From: Gammaproteobacteria bacterium
GTDB taxonomy: Bacteria > Pseudomonadota > Gammaproteobacteria > Pseudomonadales > Pseudohongiellaceae
DNA length: 64,000 nt
Assembly (NCBI GenBank): GCA_002711845.1
Contig: PASF01000015.1
Location: 1 to 64,000 of the forward strand
Direction of reading: 5' to 3'
Shown: positions 51,998 through 60,998 of the stretch, piece by piece
How the letters are laid out: each line of letters begins with the position of its first letter
How positions within the stretch are numbered: the stretch's first letter is position 1
Notes under the pieces: generated by a model
Database searches by the model: none
What the model saw: only the letters and a program-made list of their open reading frames with translations
What the model was told of the DNA's origin: nothing
Made by a program: the position numbers and the translations under genes

Positions 51998-53995
51998 ATG
52001 AGTAACACTATCATTCCTCCGATCAAGCCACCCAAAGACGACGATTCCGAGCTGCCCGCCATCGGGCGCTACCGCGAACTCACCAAGAACTGGCGGGTGG
52101 TGATGGCCACATTGACGGCACTGGCGTCGATGCTGGCCATCAACCAGATTTTTGCGCTGGGCTTTTTTGTTGATTTCACCATGCTGGACGGGCGTTACCT
52201 GTACCTGATTACCGGGCTGATGCTGATCATGGTGTTTATCACCTTTCCGTCGCACAGGAACAACCTGAACTTTGTGCCGTGGTACGACAAGATCATCATG
52301 ACCGCGATTGCCGTCATCTTCTCGTATTTTGCCTGGAACGCCGAGCGCATCATCCTGGATGCCTGGGAGTATGCGGCGCCAGTTGAAGGTGTGGTGCTGG
52401 CCCTGATCACCTGGGCCATCATCCTGGAGGCCGGACGCCGCGCCGGCGGCTGGCCGATATTTTGTATCGTGCTGGTGCTATCGCTATACCCGACCTACGC
52501 AGATCGCATGCCTGACGTGATTGCCGGCATCGGCATGCCCATCCACGATGTGGCGATTTTCCATGTGCTGGGTGAAGAAAGCCTGTTCGGCGTGGCACTC
52601 AATTCCTTTGCCATGCTGGTGTTCGGTTTCATACTGTTCGGCGTGGCACTGCAGTACACCGGCGGTGGCCCGTTTTTCATCAATTTTGCCTTTGCCCTGC
52701 TGGGTCACAAACGCGGCGGCGCGGCCAAAGTGGCGATTTTCTCCAGTGGCCTGATGGGCTCCATGAGCGGCGGCCCCATCACCAATGTGCTGACCACCGG
52801 CCCGCTGTCCATACCGGCCATGCGCCGTACCGGTTTTTCGCGGGGTTACGCGGCGGGTGTTGAGGCCTGTGCGTCAACTGGCGGCGTGCTGATGCCGCCC
52901 ATCATGGGCGCCACCGCGTTTGTCATGGCCAGTTTTCTGGGGGTGAGTTACGTTACCGTGGCGATCGCGGCCATCGTGCCGTCCCTGCTGTATTTCTATG
53001 GCCTGTTCATGCAGATTGATGCCTATGCCGCGCGCAACAAGCTGCAGGGCCTGCCCAGGGACGAACTGCCCAGCCTGGGCAAGGTGTTCAAGGAAGGCTG
53101 GTATTTTATCGCGGTGTTTGTCGTGCTGACGGTCATGCTGGTTTACATGCAGCGGGAGGCCACTGCACCGTTCATTGCCACCGCCGCGTTGCTGATCATT
53201 AACCAGTTCACCATGCACAAGATGAACCTGGACAAGTTCCTGCTGATGATTGCCGCGATGGGGCGGCTGATGGCCGAGCTGGCCGGCATCCTGGCGGCCA
53301 TTGGCCTGATTGTCGGCTCGCTGGCGGTGACCGGCATGGCCGGCACCCTGGCCAATGATCTGGTTTATCTTGCCGGCGATAATGTACTGGTGTTGCTGAT
53401 CATGGGCGCGCTCACCAGCTTTGTGCTGGGCATCGGCATGACAGTAACCGCCGCTTACATTTTCCTGGCGATCGTGCTGGCGCCGGCGCTGATCAATGCC
53501 GGCCTGGACCCTCTGGCGTCACACATGTTCATCATGTACTGGGGCATGCTCAGTTTCATCACGCCACCGGTGGCGCTGGCGGCGTTCGCGGCGGCCAGTG
53601 TAGCGCAGGTATCGGCCATGCGCGCCGGCTGGGAGGCCATGCGCCTGGGGGCCATCATTTATTTCATCCCGTTCTTTTTTGTCCTGAACCCTGCGCTGCT
53701 GCTGCAGGGTGAATTTGCCGGCATCGCCCAGAATGTCGGCACCGCGCTGGTTGGCGTGGCGTTCATTTCTGCCGGTTTGCAAGGCTACCTGCTGGGCTTC
53801 GGCCGCATCGGAGAAGACAAACTGGGGCTGGTGTCACGGGGCTGCGTGTCCATCGCCGGGCTGGCGCTGGTGACCCCTGCCGGGGGCCTGTACGGGTTCA
53901 GCCAGACGGTGCTGATCGCCGTCTGCGCGGTCTTCCTGATCGCGGGCCTGGGCATTACCCTGTTGCAACGCAAGCGCCTGCTGCCGGTGATCTGA
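51998..53995 (+). CDS. TRAP transporter permease, 4TM/12TM fusion
   Basis: A 665-residue inner-membrane protein joining the small DctQ-like and large DctM-like subunits, the form always paired with TAXI binding proteins. N-terminal helices (about 45-190) match the small subunit; KVAIFSSGLMGSMSGGPITN, GVEACASTGGVLMPPIMGAT and LGIGMTVTAAYIFLAIVLAP are DctM-type conserved segments. Transport is driven by Na+ or H+ gradients. Around 18 helices are expected. It pairs with the TAXI lipoprotein upstream. Confidence 0.93.
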   Translation: MSNTIIPPIKPPKDDDSELPAIGRYRELTKNWRVVMATLTALASMLAINQIFALGFFVDFTMLDGRYLYLITGLMLIMVFITFPSHRNNLNFVPWYDKIIMTAIAVIFSYFAWNAERIILDAWEYAAPVEGVVLALITWAIILEAGRRAGGWPIFCIVLVLSLYPTYADRMPDVIAGIGMPIHDVAIFHVLGEESLFGVALNSFAMLVFGFILFGVALQYTGGGPFFINFAFALLGHKRGGAAKVAIFSSGLMGSMSGGPITNVLTTGPLSIPAMRRTGFSRGYAAGVEACASTGGVLMPPIMGATAFVMASFLGVSYVTVAIAAIVPSLLYFYGLFMQIDAYAARNKLQGLPRDELPSLGKVFKEGWYFIAVFVVLTVMLVYMQREATAPFIATAALLIINQFTMHKMNLDKFLLMIAAMGRLMAELAGILAAIGLIVGSLAVTGMAGTLANDLVYLAGDNVLVLLIMGALTSFVLGIGMTVTAAYIFLAIVLAPALINAGLDPLASHMFIMYWGMLSFITPPVALAAFAAASVAQVSAMRAGWEAMRLGAIIYFIPFFFVLNPALLLQGEFAGIAQNVGTALVGVAFISAGLQGYLLGFGRIGEDKLGLVSRGCVSIAGLALVTPAGGLYGFSQTVLIAVCAVFLIAGLGITLLQRKRLLPVI

Positions 53996-54002
53996 GCGGC
54001 CA

Positions 54003-54035
54003 CCGGCCGTGGTTCCGGATCAGAACCACAGCCGG
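54003..54035. terminator. Inverted repeat between convergent genes
   Basis: ccggc-c-gtggttc and gaaccac-a-gccgg form a 12-bp stem with one mismatch and a 7-base loop (54016-54022). It straddles the stop codon of the YgjP-like gene and lies just after the TRAP permease stop. No U-tract follows, so it may slow polymerase from both sides or be incidental. Confidence 0.4.
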
Positions 54036-54799
54036 TGTTCGTGGCGCTTGAGCCAGCCGACATAGCGTTTGTAGTCGGGACACACACGGGCGACTGCCTG
54101 CCAGTAGGCGGGCGAGTGGTTCATGTGCAGCAGGTGACAGACTTCGTGGCAGATCATGTAGTCGATGACGCCATCTGGCGCCAGCATGATCAGCCAATTG
54201 TACTGAATGCGTCCCTGCGCGGTGCAATGTCCCCATTTGCTTTTGGTCTTGCGGAACACCACATCCGTGAGCCTGGCCCCGACGCCCAGGTGCTCTGCCA
54301 GCGCGCGGGTGCGTGCCGGCAGCCAGGCTTTGGCCTGCGCCTGCAGCCAGCCCTTCAGGATGACCGTCACTTTTTCCGGGGTCAGATCCGGACCACGGAT
54401 GATCAGTTCGCTGGCGCCGACCATCACACCACTTTGTGACGCCGGTTGCCAGCGCACGGTCAGGCTGCGTGCCTTGTACAGAATCTCGCTGCCATCGGCC
54501 AGTGACAGGTGCTCGGCGGCGCGCTGGACTTTCTCCTGGTGTTTGCGGCACACCCAGGCCTGGTGCCGGGACAGAAATTGCAGGATCTCCCGCCGGGCAA
54601 TCCGCAACGGTGCCCGCACCTCAATACGATCATGTCGCACGTGCACAGCGAGGCTTTTACGGCGACTGCGCACCAGATGACAGGGCAACGGCATCCCGGC
54701 CACGGTCAGTGTCTCCTGGTCGGCCTGGGGCTGCTGCTTGGATATCAGGTTAAACACGGGTCTGGGTCCAGGCTCCAACGTCAATGAGCGGCGGCTCAC
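54020..54799 (-). CDS. YgjP-like metallopeptidase (DUF45)
   Basis: A 259-residue protein. ICHEVCHLLHMNHSPAYWQAV holds the HExxH zinc motif with a third His, and FRKTKSKWGHCTAQGRIQYNWLI is the conserved strand preceding it, both typical of the YgjP/DUF45 family. VRRSRRKSLAVHVRHDRIEVRAPLR, adapted from the N-terminal beta domain, is also standard. No signal peptide, so it is cytoplasmic. Biological role is not known. The two C-terminal ends here and in the TRAP gene are 24 bases apart, convergent. Confidence 0.88.
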   Translation of the reverse strand: MSRRSLTLEPGPRPVFNLISKQQPQADQETLTVAGMPLPCHLVRSRRKSLAVHVRHDRIEVRAPLRIARREILQFLSRHQAWVCRKHQEKVQRAAEHLSLADGSEILYKARSLTVRWQPASQSGVMVGASELIIRGPDLTPEKVTVILKGWLQAQAKAWLPARTRALAEHLGVGARLTDVVFRKTKSKWGHCTAQGRIQYNWLIMLAPDGVIDYMICHEVCHLLHMNHSPAYWQAVARVCPDYKRYVGWLKRHEHRLWF

Positions 54800-54917
54800 C
54801 GGTCATGGCAGGTGGGCACGGCCGGTGGCGGGCGGTTGGACTGTAACACGAAATCCCGCATAATAGCGCCCTGCAAGCCCGCCAACGGGCCACCCATCTT
54901 ACGCAAGGGCAGACCTC

Positions 54918-55340
54918 ATGAGCAGCCTCTTTACCCGAATCCGTCAGGGCGAATTACCCGGCCATCTGCTGTGGGACGATGGTCGCTGTTTTGCGATTCT
55001 GACCATCAAACCCATCCGGGAAGGCCATCTGCTGGTGATCCCCCACCAGGAAGTCGATCACTGGGATGATCTGGATACCGAACTCAACGCCCATGTATTC
55101 GGCGTGGCCAGCCTGTTGTCACGGACACTCCGGGCGCTGTTCCCTTGTGAGAAAGTGGGCCTGATGATCGCCGGACTGGAGGTTCGCCATGCCCACCTGC
55201 ACCTCATTCCCATCACCGCCATCAGTGATCTGAACTTTTCACTGGCGCAGGAACGCGATAATGACGCCCAGCTCGCCACGGCCAGCCGGATTCGCGGGGC
55301 ACTGCGCGATGCCGGCCATTCATCAGTGCCCGAGTCATGA
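54918..55340 (+). CDS. HIT-domain nucleotide hydrolase/transferase
   Basis: A 140-residue protein with one histidine-triad domain. GELPGHLLWDDGRCFAIL and IREGHLLVIPHQEVDHWDDL are the N-terminal half, and RHAHLHLIPI carries the HxHxH catalytic triad motif near residue 95. HIT proteins hydrolyse or transfer nucleotidyl groups such as AMP-lysine or dinucleoside polyphosphates. It overlaps cmoA by 4 bases, so the three genes 54918-57069 form one translationally coupled unit. Confidence 0.92.
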   Translation: MSSLFTRIRQGELPGHLLWDDGRCFAILTIKPIREGHLLVIPHQEVDHWDDLDTELNAHVFGVASLLSRTLRALFPCEKVGLMIAGLEVRHAHLHLIPITAISDLNFSLAQERDNDAQLATASRIRGALRDAGHSSVPES

Positions 55341-56077
55341 CGGCGCCCGTTAAACAGCACGACGATATTTTTGCCAGCCCGCAGGCGAAGTCGGACTTTG
55401 TTTTCGATGAAAAAGTCGCGGCGGTGTTCACTGACATGATCAACCGCTCCGTTCCCGGCTATGCCACCATCCTGTCGATGATCGGGGTATTGTCTGCGCG
55501 TTACGGGAAGCCAGGTTCCAATATCTATGACCTGGGCTGTTCGCTGGGCGGTGCCAGCCTGGCCATGGCACATCAGATTCCGCACCGTGACTACCAGTTG
55601 GTTGCCATCGACAACTCGGCGGCCATGGTCACCCGTCTGCAAAAAACACTGGCTGAGCCTGAGTCGGCGGGATTACCTGTCACCGTGGTGTGTGAGGATG
55701 TGTGCGAATCACAGATTAGTAACGCCTCGGTCGTGGTGCTCAATTTCACGCTGCAGTTCATTACCCCCGCGAAACGCGCGGCACTGATTCAGAAGATCAG
55801 CGACGGTCTGCGCCCCGGCGGCATACTGATTCTGTCAGAGAAAATCCGCTTCCCGGCGCCCGCCCTGAACGAGCTGTTTATCGACCTCTACCATGAGTTC
55901 AAACTGGCGCGTGGTTATTCGAAGCTGGAAGTCAGCCAGAAACGCGCGGCGCTGGAGAATGTGCTGATCCCCGAGACCATCAATGATCACAAGCAGCGTT
56001 TGCAGGATGCCGGTTTTCAATCCTGTGATGTCTGGTTCCAGTGCTTCAATTTTGCGTCCATGGTCGCGGTGCGCTGA
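55337..56077 (+). CDS. cmoA: Carboxy-S-adenosyl-L-methionine synthase
   Basis: A 246-residue enzyme that converts SAM and prephenate to carboxy-SAM. DDIFASPQAKSDFVFDEKVA and FTDMINRSVPGYATIL are the invariant N-terminus, IYDLGCSLGGASLAMA the SAM loop, and VVLNFTLQFITPAKRAALIQ the conserved second half. It works with CmoB, encoded next with a 1-base overlap (TGATG), to make 5-oxyacetyl-uridine at tRNA position 34. Confidence 0.96.
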   Translation: MTAPVKQHDDIFASPQAKSDFVFDEKVAAVFTDMINRSVPGYATILSMIGVLSARYGKPGSNIYDLGCSLGGASLAMAHQIPHRDYQLVAIDNSAAMVTRLQKTLAEPESAGLPVTVVCEDVCESQISNASVVVLNFTLQFITPAKRAALIQKISDGLRPGGILILSEKIRFPAPALNELFIDLYHEFKLARGYSKLEVSQKRAALENVLIPETINDHKQRLQDAGFQSCDVWFQCFNFASMVAVR

Positions 56078-57069
56078 TGTTGCAGGGTCGGGACACCGAG
56101 GCTGACCGCCGACTGCTGGCATGGTTGCGCGACACGCCGCTGGCATCACTCTGTCATTACGCCAGCGAAACCTATCTGTATTCGCGTGGTCACGGGCTGA
56201 CCGAGCGCTGGCTGACACTGTTTGATGAATTGCCCATCATCGCGCCAGGCAGTATCGACCTGGCCACGCAGGTGCGCATCGGCCAGGCCGAAGACTGCAC
56301 AGAGGAGCAGCACGCAGTGCTGGAAACTGCAGCGCGAACCTTCTTGCCCTGGCGGAAGGGGCCCTGGTCTTTCTTTGGCGTGGACATCGATACCGAATGG
56401 CGATCGGACATGAAGTGGGACCGGTTGCTGCCGCATATTCAGCCGCTGGCCGGACGGCGCGTACTGGATGTGGGTTGTGGTAATGGGTATCACTGTTACC
56501 GCATGCTGGGTGCAGGCGCCGAGCTGGTGGTGGGCGTAGACCCCCACCCGGCCTACTTTTTCCAGTATCGCCTGATGCAGCACTATCTGCGCCACCTGGC
56601 GGTTTTCGTACTGCCCATCACCCTGGACCAGTTTCCCGACAGGTCAGGCCTGTTTGATACCGTGTTCTCCATGGGCGTGCTGTATCACCGACGCTCGCCG
56701 ATAGACCATCTGATGCAGCTGCAAAGCTGCCTGCGTGAAGGCGGCGAACTGGTGCTCGAATCACTGGTTGTTGACGGACCGGACGGTTATGCGCTGATGC
56801 CCGAAGACCGTTATTGCCAGATGAAGAACGTATGGTTTTTACCGTCGGTCGCCACCACCGAGAGCTGGCTGCGACGCTGTGGCTACCGGGATGTACGCAC
56901 GGTGGATGTCAATGCGACCGATAGCCGGGAGCAGCGCAGCACGGCCTGGATGCCGTTTCAGTCACTGCGCGAGGGGCTTGATCCGCATAACCCGGCACTT
57001 AGTGTGGAAGGTCTGCCGGCGCCAAAACGCGCCATTACGCTGGCCACAGCACCGGCAAAACGCAACTGA
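56077..57069 (+). CDS. cmoB: tRNA U34 carboxymethyltransferase
   Basis: About 330 residues. RKGPWSFFGVDIDTEWRSD, VLDVGCGNGYHCYRMLGAGA (SAM-type loop used for carboxy-SAM), VFSMGVLYHRRSPIDHL and DRYCQMKNVWFLPSV are diagnostic. It transfers the carboxymethyl group from carboxy-SAM to 5-hydroxyuridine in the tRNA wobble position. Start at ATG 56077, inside the TGATG junction with cmoA; an in-frame start at 56041 lies within cmoA and is less likely. Confidence 0.96.
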   Translation: MLQGRDTEADRRLLAWLRDTPLASLCHYASETYLYSRGHGLTERWLTLFDELPIIAPGSIDLATQVRIGQAEDCTEEQHAVLETAARTFLPWRKGPWSFFGVDIDTEWRSDMKWDRLLPHIQPLAGRRVLDVGCGNGYHCYRMLGAGAELVVGVDPHPAYFFQYRLMQHYLRHLAVFVLPITLDQFPDRSGLFDTVFSMGVLYHRRSPIDHLMQLQSCLREGGELVLESLVVDGPDGYALMPEDRYCQMKNVWFLPSVATTESWLRRCGYRDVRTVDVNATDSREQRSTAWMPFQSLREGLDPHNPALSVEGLPAPKRAITLATAPAKRN

Positions 57070-57207
57070 CGGTTTCTCAAGTTTGTATTGACCTGCGCCG
57101 TAAAGTTGGTTCACTATAGATCGTGATGTGGGGTCAACTCTAATTAAATAAACAAGAACAAGAGATTAACATCACGTTAATAACAAAAAAAACAAGGAAC
57201 TGCGCCC

Positions 57208-58176
57208 ATGGCTCGTCCACTTCGAATCGAGTATCCCGATGCTTACTATCACGTCTCAAATTTTGCAGTCGAAGGGCAAAAAGCGTTTCCCTCCGCGCGC
57301 TATTACGAGGCGTTCCTCCAGGCTCTTGATGAGACCTGTCTGCGCCTGAATGTTCAGGTTCATGCGTACTCCCTGCTTAAAGACCAGTATCACCTGCTAC
57401 TGAAAACACCCGAAGGCAACCTCAGTCGTTTTATGCGTCAGATTGACGGCCTGTATACGCAGTATTATCAGCGCCTGAAAAAGAGTGAAGGCTCGTTGTT
57501 CCGGGGTCGCTACAAGGCCGTGCTGGTGCAACCCGACCCGTATCTGCTGCCGCTGACCCGCTATATTCATCTGGGTGTGCGCAAACAGGACCTGGACAAA
57601 AACCCCTGGTCCAGTTATCTCGCCTATATCAACAAGGTCAAGCCACCAGGCTGGCTTGTGCGGGAAGAGGCACTAGCGCAGCTGGGCGGTCCCGCCAACC
57701 GGCGTTTTCAGCGTTATGCCGAATATGTGAAAGCCGGTGTTGATGATGAGCTGGCGCACTTTTATGGCAAGAAGAACCTGTCGTCGGTCATGGGTGACGA
57801 AAAATTCCGTAAATTTGCCAGTGGCAAGCGTAGCGCCAGCAAACCCCGTGGCGTATCACGCGGCGCCAATGCCAAATGGCGGCCCGCGTGTAAAGAGATC
57901 GTCAGTGCAGTGGCCGCGCAGTTCAAGGTGTCCGAGGACAGTATCTACCAGGCCGCCCGCGGTCCGGGCTCAAAGAATGTGCCTCGCTGGGTCGCCATGT
58001 ACCTGTGTCAGGAACTGTCAGCATCCACCCTGCAGACCATCGCCCGGCTGTTCAAGCTGAAGCGCTACGGCACCGTGTCGACCACGGTCGGCAAGCTGAA
58101 GAAGGAGTTTGAGACCGATCCCAAACTGCTGGCAACCACGCAGAAGCTGATCAAGTCGCTCAGCAAGCAGAAATAG
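57208..58176 (+). CDS. RAYT-like (REP-associated) transposase homologue, degenerate HUH site
   Basis: A 322-residue protein. MARPLRIEYPDAYYHVSNF at the start and MRQIDGLYTQYYQRLKKSEG with LFRGRYKAVLVQPDPYLLPL are the Y1/IS200-like core of RAYT enzymes, including the catalytic-Tyr region. At the HUH position, where the family normally reads NHxH, this protein has KDQYHLLLK, so one metal-binding histidine is replaced by Gln. The C-terminal third (WRPACKEIVSAVAAQFKVSEDSIYQA, ending SLSKQ) resembles a DnaA-type helix-turn-helix. No flanking inverted repeats are seen, and the surroundings are housekeeping genes. It is therefore probably a domesticated, DNA-binding protein. Confidence 0.82.
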   Translation: MARPLRIEYPDAYYHVSNFAVEGQKAFPSARYYEAFLQALDETCLRLNVQVHAYSLLKDQYHLLLKTPEGNLSRFMRQIDGLYTQYYQRLKKSEGSLFRGRYKAVLVQPDPYLLPLTRYIHLGVRKQDLDKNPWSSYLAYINKVKPPGWLVREEALAQLGGPANRRFQRYAEYVKAGVDDELAHFYGKKNLSSVMGDEKFRKFASGKRSASKPRGVSRGANAKWRPACKEIVSAVAAQFKVSEDSIYQAARGPGSKNVPRWVAMYLCQELSASTLQTIARLFKLKRYGTVSTTVGKLKKEFETDPKLLATTQKLIKSLSKQK

Positions 58177-58223
58177 GCTGACGACGTAGCGCCTGGCGCG
58201 TAAAACCGACAGGTCAGGCACAC

Positions 58224-58260
58224 AAAAACCCGGTTTTCTGCACAGCAGACCGGGTTTTTT
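58224..58260. terminator. Bidirectional terminator between RAYT-like gene and rpmG
   Basis: aaacccggt and accgggtttttt pair around an inner ctgc/gcag stem, with A-rich and T-rich flanks, so it can terminate transcripts from both sides. It serves the convergent genes ending at 58176 and 58321. Confidence 0.85.
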
Positions 58261-58320
58261 ATGGCACCGAAACGAAGCGTCAGAACGGACCGGCCGGCGG
58301 CAGCGCCAGCCAAAGATGTC

Positions 58321-58476
58321 TTACTTGATCTTGGCTTCTTTGTACATCACGTGCTTGCGCGCTTTAGGATCGAACTTCTTGATCTCGATCTTGTCAGGCG
58401 TTGTACGCTTGTTCTTGTCGGTTGTGTAGAAATGACCGGTGCCTGCGGAGGAAACCAGTTTAATTTTATCGCGCAT
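58321..58476 (-). CDS. rpmG: 50S ribosomal protein L33
   Basis: A 51-residue protein too short for most gene lists. Reading from ATG 58476 it gives [19 protein letters not shown], then [20 protein letters not shown] and ends [10 protein letters not shown], the standard L33 of proteobacteria. It lacks the Cys4 zinc site, like the C-minus form. It follows rpmB on the minus strand by 74 bases, the conserved rpmB-rpmG order. Confidence 0.95.
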   Translation of the reverse strand: MRDKIKLVSSAGTGHFYTTDKNKRTTPDKIEIKKFDPKARKHVMYKEAKIK

Positions 58477-58550
58477 CGCTGCTCACCATCTGTCTGGATA
58501 CATTAATATTTTACGTCGCGGCTGCGCTGCATGACGCGCCGCGAATAGTT

Positions 58551-58787
58551 TTATACCTTGATGCCACTGGCGCGGACATTGGCCAGGACGGCGTCAATGC
58601 CGTTCTTGTCGATTGTGCGCATGCCTTTGGTGGACACTTTCAGTTTCACAAAACGGTTCTCGGACTCAACCCAGAATCGGTGTGTGTGGATATTCGGGGA
58701 AAAGCGACGTCGGGTGCGATTGTTCGCGTGAGAGACGTTGTTTCCTGTAATCGGCTTCTTGCCGGTTACCATACATACATTAGCCAT
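58551..58787 (-). CDS. rpmB: 50S ribosomal protein L28
   Basis: A 78-residue ribosomal protein: [40 protein letters not shown] and [18 protein letters not shown] are the family signature. It precedes rpmG in one transcript. The 117 bases upstream, towards radC, are A+T-rich and should carry the promoter; near 58805-58890 an A+T-rich stretch (ttataccaaaataac) may hold it. Confidence 0.97.
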   Translation of the reverse strand: MANVCMVTGKKPITGNNVSHANNRTRRRFSPNIHTHRFWVESENRFVKLKVSTKGMRTIDKNGIDAVLANVRASGIKV

Positions 58788-58904
58788 GACCTTGCCTCGT
58801 TACGGTTTCGTAATCTGCTCTGGGGTGTTGCCGGAAAAAGTGCTGCCGGAAAAAAAGAGCTGCGTTTTATACCAAAATAACACCCCTAAAACAAGTAATT
58901 TTGC

Positions 58905-59579
58905 TTATAACAGCCCTCTTTCTGCAAAAGACACCACTTCCGCACGCCCGACCACGACATGATCCAGCACCCGCACGTCAATGGTGTTCAGCGCCAGTTT
59001 CAGGCGATTGGTAATGGCGATGTCGGCCTGACTGGGCTCGGCCAACCCCGACGGGTGGTTGTGGGCAAAAATCACCGCCGCCGCATTGTTGTGCAGACAG
59101 CGCCTGACCACCTCGCGCGGGTATACCGCAGCGCCGTCGATGGTGCCGCGAAACAGTTCTTCCATGGCCACCACTCTATGCTGATTATTGAGATAAAGAC
59201 AGGCAAATACTTCCTGTTGGTAGTCACCCATGCGCGCCCGCAGATAGTCACGGGTGAGGTCGGAGTTGGTGAGCGCATCGGTTTCCGCCAGCCGCTCGCC
59301 CATGTAACGTCGCGCCAGCTCCAGTACCGCCTGAAACTGGACGTATTTGCCCGGCCCCAGGCCATCTCTGCGGCAGAATTCATCAAATGTCGCTGACAGG
59401 ATGCGGGTCAGGCTGCCAAAGTCGCTGAGCAGCTCTCTGGCGACGTCCAGCGCGCTCTTGCCGACGATGCCGGTGCGCAGGAACACCGCCAGCAATTCAG
59501 CATCTGACAGGCTTGCAGGGCCTCCCTGCAACAGCTTTTCACGCGGCCGCTCCTTCGCCGGCCAATCCTTGATACCCAT
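58905..59579 (-). CDS. radC: RadC-family JAB/MPN protein
   Basis: A 224-residue protein. Helix-hairpin-helix-like region [14 protein letters not shown] at the N-terminus and the JAMM-type metal motif with [20 protein letters not shown] near the C-terminus are the RadC signature; [22 protein letters not shown] precedes the motif. Its true role is unsettled. The gene lies next to coaBC in divergent orientation, a conserved gammaproteobacterial neighbourhood. Confidence 0.95.
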   Translation of the reverse strand: MGIKDWPAKERPREKLLQGGPASLSDAELLAVFLRTGIVGKSALDVARELLSDFGSLTRILSATFDEFCRRDGLGPGKYVQFQAVLELARRYMGERLAETDALTNSDLTRDYLRARMGDYQQEVFACLYLNNQHRVVAMEELFRGTIDGAAVYPREVVRRCLHNNAAAVIFAHNHPSGLAEPSQADIAITNRLKLALNTIDVRVLDHVVVGRAEVVSFAERGLL

Positions 59580-59762
59580 GCTGTTTCCTCCATGAAACCA
59601 GGCAGTGGTCTGGTGTATCCCTGCTCTTTTATAGCATCACAACCACGGTCTTGCCTTGCTGATCTGGCACCAGGTTGCATAGAATGCATGTCAGACCTGC
59701 CGGCCAGTCGCCTGCCGGCAACACAACGGGCGCGCGTCTTGCGCGTTAGGGACAGACACAGC

Positions 59763-60998
59763 ATGAAAGACGATGGCAACGAATCAGCCACGCTGGCGAC
59801 GCTGGCCAACAAGCGCATTCTGCTGGGCATGACCGGGGGTATCGCGGCCTATAAATGTGCCGAACTGACCCGTTTGTTGAGCAAGGCCGGTGCTGACGTG
59901 CGGGTGGTGATGACCCCCGCCGCGACCGAATTTATCACCCCACTGACCATGCAGGCGCTGTCCGGACACCGGGTGCACCTGGACCTGCTGGATGTTGACG
60001 CCGAAGCCGGCATGGGTCACATCGAGCTGGCGCGCTGGCCCGATCTGATCGTGGTGGCCCCGGCCAGTGCCGATTTTCTCGCCAGAATGGTCAGCGGCCA
60101 GGCCGGTGATCTGCTCACCACCTTGCTGCTGGCCAGCCAGGCACCGGTCATGCTCGCACCTGCGATGAATCAGGCCATGTGGCTGCATCAGGCGACCCAG
60201 GACAACCTGAGCAAATTGCGTGATCGCGGTTGTCATATAGCCGGTCCCGCGGAAGGCTCACAGGCCTGTGGCGATACCGGCCCGGGCCGCATGCTGGAGC
60301 CTGCGGAGATCGCCGCGGCCTGCGCCAGCCTGTTTGTTGCCGGCATGCTCAGCGGCCTGCGGCTGACCATTACCGCCGGCCCGACCCGCGAAGCCATCGA
60401 CCCGGTGCGTTTTATCAGCAACCACAGCTCCGGCAAGATGGGTTATGCGCTGGCCGCCGAAGCGGTGCAGGCCGGCGCCCGGGTGACCCTGATCAGCGGG
60501 CCGGTCAACCTGCCAGTGCCCGATCGTGTGCACTGTATCAACGTGACGACGGCGCAGGAAATGCTCGATGCCTGCCTGTCCAGTGTGGATGACAGCGATG
60601 TATTTGTTGGCGTGGCCGCGGTAGCCGATTACCGCGTCTCCGACACCCGTGATCACAAGATCAAGAAAACCGCCGATACACTGCAGCTGACGCTAGTGCG
60701 TAACCCCGACATCATCGGTACCCTGGCGGCACGCAAACAGCGACCGCTGATGGTCGGGTTTGCCGCCGAAACCCAACATATCGAGCAGTACGGGCGCGAC
60801 AAGCTGCTGCGCAAGAACCTCGACCTGTTGTTTGCCAACGATGCCACGGCCACCTTCAACAGCGATGATATCTGCGCCACAGCCCTGTGGGGCGACGCCG
60901 GCTCGCAAAAGCTGGGCCCGGCCAACAAGAACCTGGTCGCGCGACAAATGCTGACACTGATCGCCGCGCGCATCAGGGCGAGCCAGCCAGATGCCTGA
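59763..60998 (+). CDS. coaBC: Phosphopantothenoylcysteine decarboxylase/phosphopantothenate-cysteine ligase
   Basis: A 411-residue bifunctional enzyme of CoA synthesis. CoaC half: [20 protein letters not shown] (flavin site), [10 protein letters not shown] with the catalytic His, APAMNQAMW (PxMNxxMW) and [10 protein letters not shown]. CoaB half: [20 protein letters not shown] and [10 protein letters not shown], with the KIKK segment HKIKK near the CTP/substrate site. ATG 59763 gives a family-like start; an in-frame start at 59592 is upstream of any conserved residue. The stop overlaps the next gene by 8 bases. The usual dut gene is missing here. Confidence 0.96.
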   Translation: MKDDGNESATLATLANKRILLGMTGGIAAYKCAELTRLLSKAGADVRVVMTPAATEFITPLTMQALSGHRVHLDLLDVDAEAGMGHIELARWPDLIVVAPASADFLARMVSGQAGDLLTTLLLASQAPVMLAPAMNQAMWLHQATQDNLSKLRDRGCHIAGPAEGSQACGDTGPGRMLEPAEIAAACASLFVAGMLSGLRLTITAGPTREAIDPVRFISNHSSGKMGYALAAEAVQAGARVTLISGPVNLPVPDRVHCINVTTAQEMLDACLSSVDDSDVFVGVAAVADYRVSDTRDHKIKKTADTLQLTLVRNPDIIGTLAARKQRPLMVGFAAETQHIEQYGRDKLLRKNLDLLFANDATATFNSDDICATALWGDAGSQKLGPANKNLVARQMLTLIAARIRASQPDA

